From Dreissena polymorpha (lineage: Eukaryota > Mollusca > Bivalvia > Myida > Dreissenidae): a DNA stretch of 64,000 nt. Each line of letters begins with the position of its first letter. Position 1 is the stretch's first letter. Positions 1 to 10,600 of this stretch are shown here, one piece after another. The stretch lies in assembly GCF_020536995.1 (NCBI RefSeq), contig NC_068355.1, positions 7,064,829-7,128,828 on the forward strand, read 5' to 3'. The notes under the pieces were generated by a model that had not been told where the DNA came from, did not search any database, and worked only from the letters and a program-made list of their open reading frames with translations. The translations under genes and the position numbers were made by a program.

Positions 1-32
1 ACGCTATCAAAAAAGTGTGGTTTATAATACAT

Positions 33-97
33 TTCGATAAAGGGATGGAAGAACGGAAATGGATTTTGATAAAGGAATGGAAGAACAGAAAATGGAA
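33..97. repeat. Direct repeat of about 32 bp, two copies
   Basis: Two adjacent imperfect copies of a phrase around GATAAAGGGATGGAAGAACG follow each other. Nothing suggests a gene here. It is a short tandem duplication in AT-rich flanking DNA. Confidence 0.6.
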
Positions 98-449
98 GTT
101 CATATCGGTGTAACTTTATTGTTATATGCAATGGATTAAAGTTGTCATTGAGGTAAATAAAATTGAGTTTTTGTTTTGCGGTTGCATTGTTTTTTCAATT
201 TCTACCAAGAAAAGTATCATATTCTCGTTTCGTTTTTTGTTTCTTCTCATATTTTCAATAGGAAAGTATAAAAAGGAACAGTTTAATGTGAAACTGTTTT
301 TTACGTGACACAATCGGTATTTATTCGGTCGTAAGGAAAGCTGTGTACACGAAGGAGGCCCGACCAAAATCATTATTTTATGTCAACCGATCATGTGTCT
401 TTGATAAAAAGTGTTAACGGCGTAAATCAACGTGAAGCAGGATAAATAT

Positions 450-591
450 AATACATGGTTGGTGCCGAGATGGAGAAAGTTCATCTGATTCGGCCCGAAA
501 AAGAAAAATATGTCTCGCTAAAGTTCGTCCTATTTTCTTTTTCTAAGCCTCATCGGATCAACTTTATCTATCTCGGCACCAACCATGTATT
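450..591. repeat. Foldback inverted repeat (MITE-like)
   Basis: The left arm starts AATACATGGTTGGTGCCGAG and the right arm ends in its reverse complement. The arms are about 60 bp, match over most of their length and leave a loop of about 15-20 bp. No coding potential is visible. The shape fits a small non-autonomous DNA transposon or foldback element. I could not fix a target-site duplication, so the superfamily is unknown. Confidence 0.65.
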
Positions 592-689
592 CTCTATGTC
601 ATCTGTAAAATGTTCACTACCCCACTGAAATGCTTCATTTATTACATTTACCGTTAATAAAGAACATAGTACTTGGAGTCTCAAGTGAA

Positions 690-1400
690 GATCTTGAACA
701 CACTCCTCAGGTGGTTATAAAATCCAGGACTTCCTGATGTCTAGGCAGACACTACATATAATATAAAGCCGCGACCTTTATCGGGGCATAAAACACATTT
801 TCTGAGCAAGCTACATTTTTATAAGGCTTCACTTATGAATTCTACAAAGTTTGCAAGATTAAAATATCGCCATACGAGAAAACTTGCCATTTCCCCTGAT
901 GGCCATGTTTTGTCAGTATATCAGAACCATTTTAAAACTAAAGTATCGTAAGACAAAATATTTCTCGCAGGTTCCCTGATGCTGGGGAAAAATGTGACTT
1001 ATGAAATGTTTACAATGTTCCACAATAGCCAAATATGGAAAAACTGCCATGCACCTTGGTGAGCATATTGTTTATTGGCACAGAACCATTTTCAAACTGG
1101 GCCCGATATAGCATTATTAGACATGATGTTATGGGCAAGTTTCCTGATGATCAGGCACAAAATATTACCTCTATAATTTTCATATGGATTTAGAAAATCT
1201 TTATTAGAACAACTGATCCATCTCTGGCAGACATGCTGTGCAGTGGACAGAAACAAATTGTTGAAATATATTGAGATAAAATGTCCCGGGCAAGTTTCAT
1301 AATAATTTGCCAAAATGACGCATAGATTGCTTACAAGCTTTTACTTCGATACCCTTTAATCAAGTTTTTGACCCCCATTAGGCCATTCCAAATTGAGTTG
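690..1400. repeat. Diverged tandem repeat of a dispersed bivalve family
   Basis: Phrases such as 'TTCCTGATG', 'GGCAAGTTTCNTRATGAT', 'CAGAACCATTTTNAAACT' and 'GCTTACAAGCTTTTAC' recur at intervals of roughly 100-170 bp. Together they resemble an old dispersed tandem family common in bivalve genomes, whose reads contain 'GGGCAAGTTTCATGATGATTGGGC'. The copies are strongly diverged and no open frame runs across units. The family assignment comes from memory of bivalve sequence, not a search. Confidence 0.5.
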
Positions 1401-3036
1401 TTTGTATACGGATATTTTTTGAAAAATAAATTGAAGAGCCGAGCGAAAATTAAATAAAAATATTTTGTTTTAACAGGAACATTCTCGAGCGAGCAAAGAG
1501 CGGAGAATAAAAAAATTACATTTCGATAGAAAAATATTGCGTTAACAAGAGATACAGGTTTAAACAGCTATATTTTACATTCAAATCAATTCTTATACAA
1601 AGAAAAGAATCTACGATGCTACAGCAAATTGACGTTAACAGATATGAGGTCGATGTATATAGACCTCATATTTATAGGAGTAAGTTGCATATGACCTTTG
1701 ACCACGAAATATAATCACATTATTGAAGTGAGGGGCACATGTCTACCTACCGCTGCTTATATTTGTTTGGAGTTTTAAATAGTGAAAGCTGTGAAAAGGT
1801 ATACCATGTTGCAAGCTGTGAAAAGGTATACCAAGTAAGCCCATGTTGCAATAGAACTTGAAGAGGGATTCTCATCAAAATGATAATGACAGCCAATCGG
1901 ACAAAGGCCATGCATATAATCCATTGTCGCTACCTTATTTTATAAGGGGCATATCGATGGCTAGTACAGTATTGTATTTTTCTGAAACAAATTTTTACAA
2001 ATTACAAAAAAAAACGTATTTGATGTTTCTGAAATACACGGACCTAGCTGTTAAACATGTTCCATCAATCATGTATTTTAATACTTATAAAACATTTTAC
2101 CTGTGACACTTTTAGAACCAGCCTCTCATGATTTTTTTGTTAATTTTTTGTTCACTTAACATTGTGTTAAAACACTTAAAATTTGCTTACATATAGGAAA
2201 ATACCGTCTATTTGCCCATTTAATGAAGAAAAAATCTTACGTCATGATTTCATGTTTCCCGATGTTGTTTGAAATTGATCATGCTCCAACGGTATCTGCT
2301 GATAGTTGCATGTACGAACGTGAACAAACACATTTTAATAAGTCACATAACGTAGCAGATGTGGTTATATTTATAAGGGTTGGCTGCAGGAACTTTTCCC
2401 GGCAATTTGTTAATACGGTCACGACAGCGAAACATGTGCTGCTCACGCAGGAAGTCATTTTTTCTGGTCGTCTCGATCGAATTTTTGAGCGTCTACACTA
2501 ATCGATTAAAAAGGTTACGAAACACTATATTTGGCATTCGTATTCAGTGCCAAACTCGTTTCTGCGAGATTGCGTTTTTTTGTTTTTTTTGTTTTTCACA
2601 AATTAAAAAACACACACGCGCTATGGTTACAGAAGGATACAAAAATGAGTGCGAGTGGTTTTTTTTGTTTTCCATATTGAAAAAATAGATGCGGCAAATC
2701 CGACGACCAACACATCAATTTGGAGTGGCCTTAACCGGTTTTAAACTAGAGCAATTATAATATGTATGTATGTATGTTTTTCTTTAGACCTTGCAGTCAA
2801 GGATGACCCATACAAGTTCAAGCACTTATTGCCGATGGGGTCCTTTGTTTTTTGCTGAAGAGACATCAAGCAGAATAGACAGTATTGAGAAACAAAGAAT
2901 CCGGGTGCGATACCCTAGCTCTATGCGAATAGATCTCTTGTTTCATTTACGTACTCAAGTGTATAGCATCGATACACGCGAGAATTACATTGGTTTCAAA
3001 CCAGTGCATCTCTAGTTGGGTGGGAAACACTTGAAG
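1401..3036. other. AT-rich stretch without a recognisable gene
   Basis: Only short frames occur. A 25-bp direct duplication (phrase AGCTGTGAAAAGGTATACCA) lies at about 1788-1832. Overlapping frames at about 2223-2688 have no recognisable domain. I see no RNA gene or conserved coding sequence. Confidence 0.5.
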
Positions 3037-3049
3037 CATTTCTAAAATT

Positions 3050-3132
3050 GCAAGTGCCCCGGCCAGGAATGGAACCGGAGACCTCTGGAATTGTAGACCA
3101 GTGTGTTTCCACTCGACTACCGCATAAATCTG
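3050..3132 (-). repeat. tRNA-derived SINE-like fragment
   Basis: Read on the minus strand, the block has a box A-like phrase (GCGGTAGTCGAGTGG) and, about 40 nt on, a box B-like phrase (CCGGTTCCATTCCTGG). This is the layout of a pol III internal promoter. The cloverleaf is not clean, so I read it as a tRNA-derived SINE head or decayed tRNA pseudogene rather than a working tRNA gene. Confidence 0.45.
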
Positions 3133-3878
3133 GACTTTAGAGTATACACAATGGCAATACTCCAGAACATATGACATTATAAGGACAAGCTAGCACGAAC
3201 AAAAATGGATAAACAAATTTGATCTTGAGCACGTGATATTCAGGTAAGCTACAAACTCGAAAACACACACAATTACACACACATTAATTGCACTATTTTT
3301 AATATTTATTTCATGCATTACATTATTGGGATTTGCTTTGTTTTTCACAGGAATAGAACTCATGCCCATCTTAAGGGTTAATACCTCAGACAAAGGGATC
3401 ACTGCGCTAGAAAAATGCGTCTCTTTTTTTTCATAACATTTTATTTCTGAAAACATACATTTTACAGTTGTACAAAATACCATAGAGGATTGGATGATTG
3501 ATGCTTAGAAACACTGTTATGTTATATAGTGATGCTCTGTACTTACAAGACGGGTTATTGAGATCTGCGAAGAACTAATTTTATTGCGCATGAATTAAGT
3601 GGTAAATCGGACTTTTGGGAATTTGGATTTTGGCAGCCAGCCAATTCTGACTGTCTCCGAAATGTGTATCATTGCTTTGGCCTTGGGGTTACGCCAATTC
3701 TCAACAGTATCTGTAATGGACTCAATTAGAACAACACACATTAATCAAATGTTGTTTTGATACAATTTGTACCGCTTTAGTTGTTTTTATAAGATATTTA
3801 AATGATAAATAAACATGATATAACAAAAATAAAATAAAGCATGGACCCAATGATTTCTAAAATGCCACTTCATACACT

Positions 3879-3880
<2 letters not shown>

Positions 3881-3947
<67 letters not shown>
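3881..3947. repeat. (TA)n microsatellite
   Basis: A pure alternating AT run of 67 bp. No function is implied. Its length is likely to vary between individuals. Confidence 0.97.
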
Positions 3948-3948
<1 letters not shown>

Positions 3949-4685
3949 TTACATCATTTACATGCTTCTGCTTGCGGGTTAGCCAAGAAAAACAATGACT
4001 GACATATAAATAAGCTTATATGATTACTGATGATCTATGTTTTATTGTATGTGTTATTTGAATGTTTAAATTAAAAAAATATGGATGATATAACATTATG
4101 CATTCTAATATTTGCATTGAAATCGTAGAGCTACAAACAAAGTTAATGCAGTTTAGACTGTGATTTAAGAATTGCTATAAAATGGCTAGCTTTAGTGGCG
4201 ACAAAATTAAAATATTTTGCTACAAAATGGCTAGCTTTAGTGGCGACAAAATTTTAACTCTTCGTCAATAGTTTGCGAAAGAAAATAAGAACCCTGCAAT
4301 ATACATGTGTTTATAAAATATTTTAATTGCAAAACAAGTATGCTGTCATGCTGTTTCACATAATTATACATTGATAATAAAAAGACAATTATCGGTGTTA
4401 ACGTTTCCAAACAGTAGAAATCATTCTGCTGATGAAGTTCGTAGAAGACGGACGAAAGCTCCAGGTATGGCTTTCAATACTTTGTGTGTTTAATTTGACA
4501 GTCTAAAACTTATTGTTTTAAACAAAAATCCTGTCAAATTTGTCAATCAAAATTGATTTGAAACATCACATGATTTTGATTTTGTTAAATCAGTGTACTG
4601 TATGCTAAAACCAACTGCTTTTGCAAGATGTTAAGTTGACTTGAGACATTTGATGAAATAAACTGTTTCCTGGGTAGGACTAGTA
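3948..4685. other. AT-rich stretch with a 43-bp tandem duplication
   Basis: At about 4175-4258 the phrase 'AAAATGGCTAGCTTTAGTGG' occurs twice in tandem with nearly identical flanks (period about 43 bp). The remainder shows no gene, RNA or element that I recognise. Confidence 0.5.
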
Positions 4686-4689
4686 CTTA

Positions 4690-4795
4690 GTGTCTTTAGG
4701 GTGATCTAAAGAATGATCCCACTTAAGGGATCAAAACAGAGACCTCCCAGTGACTAAGCCGACACCCTATCCACTATACCTGCAGCAACCGAACA
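4690..4795 (-). repeat. tRNA-derived SINE-like fragment
   Basis: On the minus strand a box A-like phrase (TATAGTGGATAGGGTGTCGG) is followed by a degenerate box B-like phrase (GGTCTCTGTTTTGATCCC). The spacing and the tail resemble molluscan tRNA-derived SINEs. It differs from the piece near 3.05 kb and is a separate insertion. Confidence 0.5.
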
Positions 4796-5274
4796 AGCTT
4801 TAAATGCATGCGGCTAGAAAACACAAAATTATAAGATGCTAGATCTTAAAGCTAGGGACATGTAACTCGTTTTAAGATTGATTTGTTTGGATGCATTACT
4901 TTATTATTGAAACAGTTATAATATATTGAACACAATAATATCCATGTATTTATTAAAAATACATGGTTATCAAAAACTTAAATAGCTTTTGCCCGTAAAT
5001 TAGGTAGCACCTATAATCATATTAGATAAATGCATATACTCACTATTATCAACGTGTTTCGATAAGCCTAGGAACACATCTTGGGCGAGAGATAGTTTAT
5101 ACTTGCCTTAGTTTTATTTGAACTTGCCTCAAAAAGTTATGTTGCTGTGCTGTTCAGCTAACATTTTAGTAGTTTTAAAAGAAAATTAAATTAAATTATG
5201 AATTATCTATTGTATTGTTATTTTATTTGAATTGCGATGCTATTAGGTAAATTATAATTAACACTTTAATGTTT

Positions 5275-5455
5275 GTTTTAATTACTCTTGGCAAAGTGTG
5301 TACAATACAACTGCTTTGCGTTCATCGGTCCTAAGCGATGGCCCCAGGTTTATTACTTATTGTGAGTTGTTTGTGTTTGCTTGTATCTAGAAGATCTACA
5401 TTTGTAACGTGTCTCACTGTTTAGTAATAGAAAACTTGACATAATAAAGGACCAC
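5275..5455 (+). repeat. Dispersed repeat, same family as 47.9-48.1 kb
   Basis: The phrase 'CTGCTTTGCGTTCATCGGTC', the following 'GGCCCCAGGTTTATT' and the terminal 'ATAAAGGACCA' match, in order, 'ATGCTTTGCATTGACCGTTC', 'GACCCCAGCTTTATT' and 'AATAAAGGACCA' at about 47.9-48.1 kb. Two copies in one window in unrelated contexts show a mobile short element, probably SINE-like. This copy is the more diverged one. Confidence 0.6.
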
Positions 5456-5654
5456 ATGCTGTAATACGGCTTCTCTCCTCATGATGCAGCTGAAATTTCA
5501 ATTTGTGTATTTACAAGATAAGTATTGATGCAAAGCATCAAAGGGCGTCGGGAATTTCAGTGTAAAAGGCACTCAATGGAGTTACATGGAACTGATTTTT
5601 TCTACTGTAAATATTAATATATTGGCCGATTATTTTAAACAAAATATAAAAAGA

Positions 5655-5800
5655 TACTGGTATAACCATTATCTATAATTTTGTGTTATAACCCCCAAAT
5701 AACCATTATTAATGATGTTGTGTTATAACCCCCCCCCCCCCAAAAAAAAACAACAACAAACTATTATCAATGATTTTGTGTTGTTACCCCCCAAATGTTT
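5655..5800. repeat. Short tandem repeat, about 55-60 bp, three copies
   Basis: The phrase 'ATTTTGTGTTATAACCCCC' recurs three times, preceded each time by a variant of 'AACCATTATNAATGAT'. The middle copy is stretched by a C13 run followed by A-rich sequence. It is non-coding. Confidence 0.7.
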
Positions 5801-5929
5801 CATAGTTCATTTTATTTACATTGGTTTCCTTTTTTTACTGGCATCCGCGTGCAGTTTTCATTAATGGAACAGAACTGTGTAGGTTTAAAAAAATCTGCTT
5901 CATCTTGTAAGCGTAATTTTATATTTTTC

Positions 5930-6600
5930 ACAACTTCAAGGGGAGATGATTCTGAACTTATTCTTACGTTGCTCATTTACGAATGGGGTTGAGAACTCAT
6001 TGATATGAAAACACTGTAAACGTTTGAAAATATTTTGAATGGAAACTGTAAATTGCATAAAGAAGCTGCATTTCACAATACTTTGAAATTCAGTAAAAGA
6101 TCATAATATATTTATTGCTCCGATATTCGTCATTTTCAATAGGGTTCGAGTAATACTGATATAAAAACACTTAACAAGTTTTGAAAGATTCAGACGAAAA
6201 TTGTGAAATCTTTTAAACAAGTGGAAATTGTTTATTTTGTCAAATTAATAGAAAAAAAATCTGGACTTATTGTCCCGATGTTTTTTTCATTTTAAATGAG
6301 GTAAAAATGCTCATTGTTATGAAGACACTGTAAGTTTGGAAAGAATCTGATGAAAAATGTTGACATAATCACCTAACCAATCAGCTTTTCACTTTTATTT
6401 TTAAATTCAAAGAGACATAATTCTCGACTTATGGTCCGATATTGCTCATATAGAGTTTAGGTTGGGTCCTCGTTGATAAAAAAAACCTGTGCAAGTTTGG
6501 GAACAATCGGATGAAAATTTTGGACTTCGAACAACGATTTCGAAATTTCTAAAATTCTAAGGAAGATAACTATGGACGTAATGGTCGGATGATGCTAAAG
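5930..6600. repeat. Diverged tandem repeat, about 165 bp, four copies
   Basis: Each unit carries 'CTNGACTTATTGTNCCGATNTT', then 'TGATATGAAAACACTGTAA' or similar, then 'TTTGGAAAGAATCNGATGAAAA'. The copies start at about 5940, 6110, 6260 and 6415. This resembles another old tandem family known from bivalves. The frames inside are not conserved between units. Confidence 0.65.
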
Positions 6601-7081
6601 GGCCCATACCACCTTGATAGTAACACGTGTCGCGCTTCGCGCTCTATATGTGGTTCTTAAAAAAAACTCCGAGCAGTGCTTGACTCTATGGAAACGGGTT
6701 GCTGGGACACAGCTCCTCCTTGATAAGCGGCTGCTTCCTTTATCGCAACTCATTGTTAAAATCAATAATACTTGTCGCGCCTCGCGCTCTATATGTGGTA
6801 GGGATAGTACTGAGGGCCTATGATAGACAAGCATAAAATACATGGATAATATGTGCTGTTTGCATTTGTTTGTTAATATAAACACACTTGTATTTTTTTA
6901 TAAGATATTTAAGTGATGTAAGAAACTTTAATTAACGTTGTTACCACGCGGCATCCATTAATTTTAATAAAAATGTCCAATTGTAGTAAAATGAATTTTA
7001 AAATGCCTACATAAAATAAAGCTTTATTTGATTTATTAACCTGACTGCAAAATATTGTCAGCCTTCGAACTGTTCCGTTCG
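6601..7081. other. Non-coding stretch with a spaced direct repeat
   Basis: A near-identical phrase (CGCGCTTCGCGCTCTATATG and CGCGCCTCGCGCTCTATATG) occurs at about 6628 and 6774, 146 bp apart. It is GC-rich against an AT-rich background. No gene is visible. The 96-aa and 69-aa frames here overlap on opposite strands and match nothing I know. Confidence 0.5.
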
Positions 7082-7171
7082 TGCCGGAACCGGGGATTGA
7101 ACCTGGGGCCTTTAGATGATTGTTGCGTAAACAACTTCATTCTAACGCTCTCCCAACTGAGCTATTCCGGC
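7082..7171 (-). tRNA. tRNA-Phe(GAA)-like gene with a 17-nt intron
   Basis: The minus strand folds into a full cloverleaf. It has a perfect 7-bp acceptor stem (GCCGGAA with TTCCGGC), D arm TAGCTCAGTTGGGAGAGC, a perfect 5-bp anticodon stem (TTAGA with TCTAA), anticodon GAA in the context ATGAAG, and T loop TTCAATC. It follows metazoan tRNA-Phe closely. A 17-nt insert (TTGTTTACGCAACAATC) lies exactly between positions 37 and 38, where nuclear tRNA introns sit. Departures are one A-C mismatch in the T stem and A instead of C at position 32. CCA is not encoded. Animal tRNA-Phe genes usually lack introns, so it could instead be the head of a tRNA-Phe-derived repeat. The flanks (AATAATGTCAGCC before and GGCTGACAATATT after) are complementary and extend the hairpin, which hints at a repeat. 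Confidence 0.7.
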
Positions 7172-7644
7172 TGACATTATTCATGTACTGCTATTTGGTG
7201 AAGTTGTTATCGTTATCATATGTCTATTAATACACTAATACATTGTACGTTTTCGTACCACTACGCCTTCCAATAAACTTGCTAGCGCGATATGTCGTCA
7301 AATATCGTACTACATTGATTCTCTACTAAATAAGCAAATTAGAAAAACCACAAAATAAATATATGTTGATTATGTTTCGTTTTTATACAAAACCAGAAAG
7401 TTTCGCGTATTTGCCCAGTCCCTGTGATCTTTCCCCTGTGACCAGTTGTGGATCAGTTATTAATTAAAACAATTAGCTTTGCATTATTGGCAATAAGTGT
7501 TGTATTAAAGTGAATAGGCACAAATGAAGTACTTATCTACACTAATTTACACAAAAAATCACCACTATGCAAGATATTCTTAAAACAAAAATATATATAT
7601 TGATCCGTAAAATAACTTCTCCTCCCATAAGCGAAAAAAATTAC
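7172..7644. other. AT-rich stretch without a recognisable gene
   Basis: I see no coding frame, RNA or clear repeat between the tRNA-like locus and the start of the macrosatellite. Confidence 0.5.
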
Positions 7645-10600
7645 AGGTTACGCATGCGCAATTAATTTCCTTCTATATTACATATAAAATAGTTGATGTT
7701 CGATATCAATTTTTACCATGACCAAGCGTTTCAACACTATATCATCATACATCATTGGAAAGATAAATGCATAATCTTTTGAAAAAAATGCATGCCATCA
7801 AATTCTATGTGTTGTAACTCAAAATATTTACCTTAGAATAGGCACACCAGTTTTGACACATGTGGAGGCGACCATTTTTACTCAAATAGTATGACCTACT
7901 TTCAAAGCCGGGAACCATCGACAGAAAAAATAGAGTACAAAAATGGCTTTTTTTCTTATTGCTTACAAATATACCTTCAAATTAATACCAAAAACAACCA
8001 TTTGTATTCTATTTTACAAATCCTAGGCAGCATTCACTGAACAATGTGTGCTATATATCAAATTGACTGCATGTAACCCTGTAAACAGGAGTTCCGGTTT
8101 GGGATTATGTGACCTTAAAGAGAACCCAACCCCTTTAAATTTATATAAAAGGCACTTTTCCCACAGGTATAATCTGTTTTGAGACAGATCACAAAGTTCC
8201 GGTACAATGACACACAGATTTATTCATAAAAGTCGCCGTTGAAAGCGTCATGCGCAACAGCGTTTCGCGTCAAGAATTATGGAAGAAAAGCCAAACTTGG
8301 TTTCATCATACATGCAGCACTTAGACTTCATACAAGTCATCACTTTCGATTCTAATAGGCAAAGTTGATGTAACAGATGACTGAAGAAGTGACAAAAATC
8401 ATCAATGGCAATATTTGTGCATCAAAGCAGGTTTTGAACAGGTTTCGAACAAACTTTTTTTTGGGGGGGGGGGCACATTTTAGGTAAAATCCATGTAGAA
8501 GCAGCATTTCTGATGTCATTTCACCCAACAAAAGGGCTTGCTTGCATGGAAAGACAACACACTTGAATTCCTGACTCAAAAAAAGTGATCGTCAGACATG
8601 AGCTTTAAGTCTTTTGCCACACCTGGACCTATGATTCCTAGGCTCGCGTTCCGTCTCGGACAGGCTCCGGAAAGTGTCAGTCTGGCCCGGGTGCTCGATT
8701 CCGTGTAATCTGAGGAAACAAAAAGGTTTCTTGTGCACATTTACCAATAACGGTGCCAACTAATGTAAGTGGGATACAATTAGAGTAAGCTTTCAATAGT
8801 CTTTGTTGCTTTATTTGCTGCAAAGGGATAAGTCACCACGCCGGAATCACATTGTTGGGCACACTGGTAAAGTTATCGCCTTAAAATGTTGTTTCAGAGC
8901 TGCAGTAAATGTAAAACACCCAATTTTCCTAATTTTGGGGACAAACGTGTTCCAAGGTATCAAAGAAATCATTTTACAATAGATTTAATTGAAAATAACG
9001 GTGTACTTACCTACAAAGACACCGATCCTCTCGACACGACTGGGCGAGTGTTGAGGGCTGTCTCCGAATCAGTCATGCTGTACAGTTTTTGATGGCCTGT
9101 CACTTCAGCCGGACCTGTAAACCAATTGGACGACAGTTCAGACAGAGCTATAGACCCATTTCGACAACGCCTACAAATGCACGCTTAGGTTTACGCATAA
9201 TAATAGTGATAATGGGGTCACTTAAATACAGATTCTCTGGTGTTTTTCATGCGGGGTCTATGACAACAACATTCCTCCAGCAAAGAAAGCATAATATTAT
9301 TATCATTTTTGTGTTTTCAGCTGAACACTTGATTTTGCTTGAACTCAGCAAGATATCCAAACAGGAAAAATAAGGCAAAGTAGTGTTATTAAAACTTATT
9401 CTGAGTAGAATTGCCTGACGGGGTTGAAAGCGAAGGCAAATAACAGTGTCGGTCAAATATTGGCAGGCATTTTTAACAGTAAAAGGTTCAAAAAGTAAAC
9501 AATAATAATAGATACAGATGAAATAAAGACATGCATTAGGTTCATTTTTGAGATTGATGCAAATTAATGTCAAAATGTCACTAAAAACAATACCGAGTGT
9601 TTAAGTAGTCTTAGAATATGTCTCCGGAACAGGTTTCGGTGTGATTTTCCAGCATTTACCCCCCTTATTACCCCAAGTGCTACAGCCCAATTGCAAACAG
9701 CCCTAATTTAGGTCAAAATGACATCTGGCAGTTATGTTTTGCAATACAGAGAGTTTTTGATGGTCAATTGTCAAAATTCTGGCAGACGACTAACTTGGTC
9801 GGAAGTTCTTAAAGGTTACGCATGCGCAATTAATTTCCTTCTATATTACATATAAAATAGTTGATGTTCGATATCAATTTTTACCATGACCAAGCGTTTC
9901 AACACTATATCATCATACATCATTGGAAAGATAAATGCATAATCTTTTGAAAAAAAATGCATGCCATCAAATTCTATGTGTTGTAACTCAAAATATTTAC
10001 CTTAGAAAAGGCACACCAGTTTTGACACATGTGGAGGCGACCATTTTTACTCAAATAGTATGACCTACTTTCAAAGCCGGGAACCATCGACAGAAAAAGT
10101 AGAGCACAAAAATGGCTTTTTTTCTTATTGCTTACAAATATACCTTCAAATTAATACCAAAAACAACCATTTGTATTCTATTTTACAAATCCTAGGCAGC
10201 ATTCACTGAACAATGTGTGCTATATATCAAATTGACTGCATGTAACCCTGTAAACAGGAGTTCCGGTTTGGGATTATGTGACCTTAAAGAGAACCCAACC
10301 CCTTTAAATTTATATAAAAGGCACTTTTCCCACAGGTATAATCTGTTTTGAGACAGATCACAAAGTTCCGGTACAATGACACACAGATTTATTCATAAAA
10401 GTCGCCGTTGAAAGCGTCATGCGCAACAGCGTTTCGCGTCAAGAATTATGGAAGAAAAGCCAAACTTGGTTTCATCATACATGCAGCACTTAGACTTCAT
10501 ACAAGTCATCACTTTCGATTCTAATAGGCAAAGTTGATGTAACAGATGACTGAAGAAGTGACAAAAATCATCAATGGCAATATTTGTGCATCAAAGCAGG

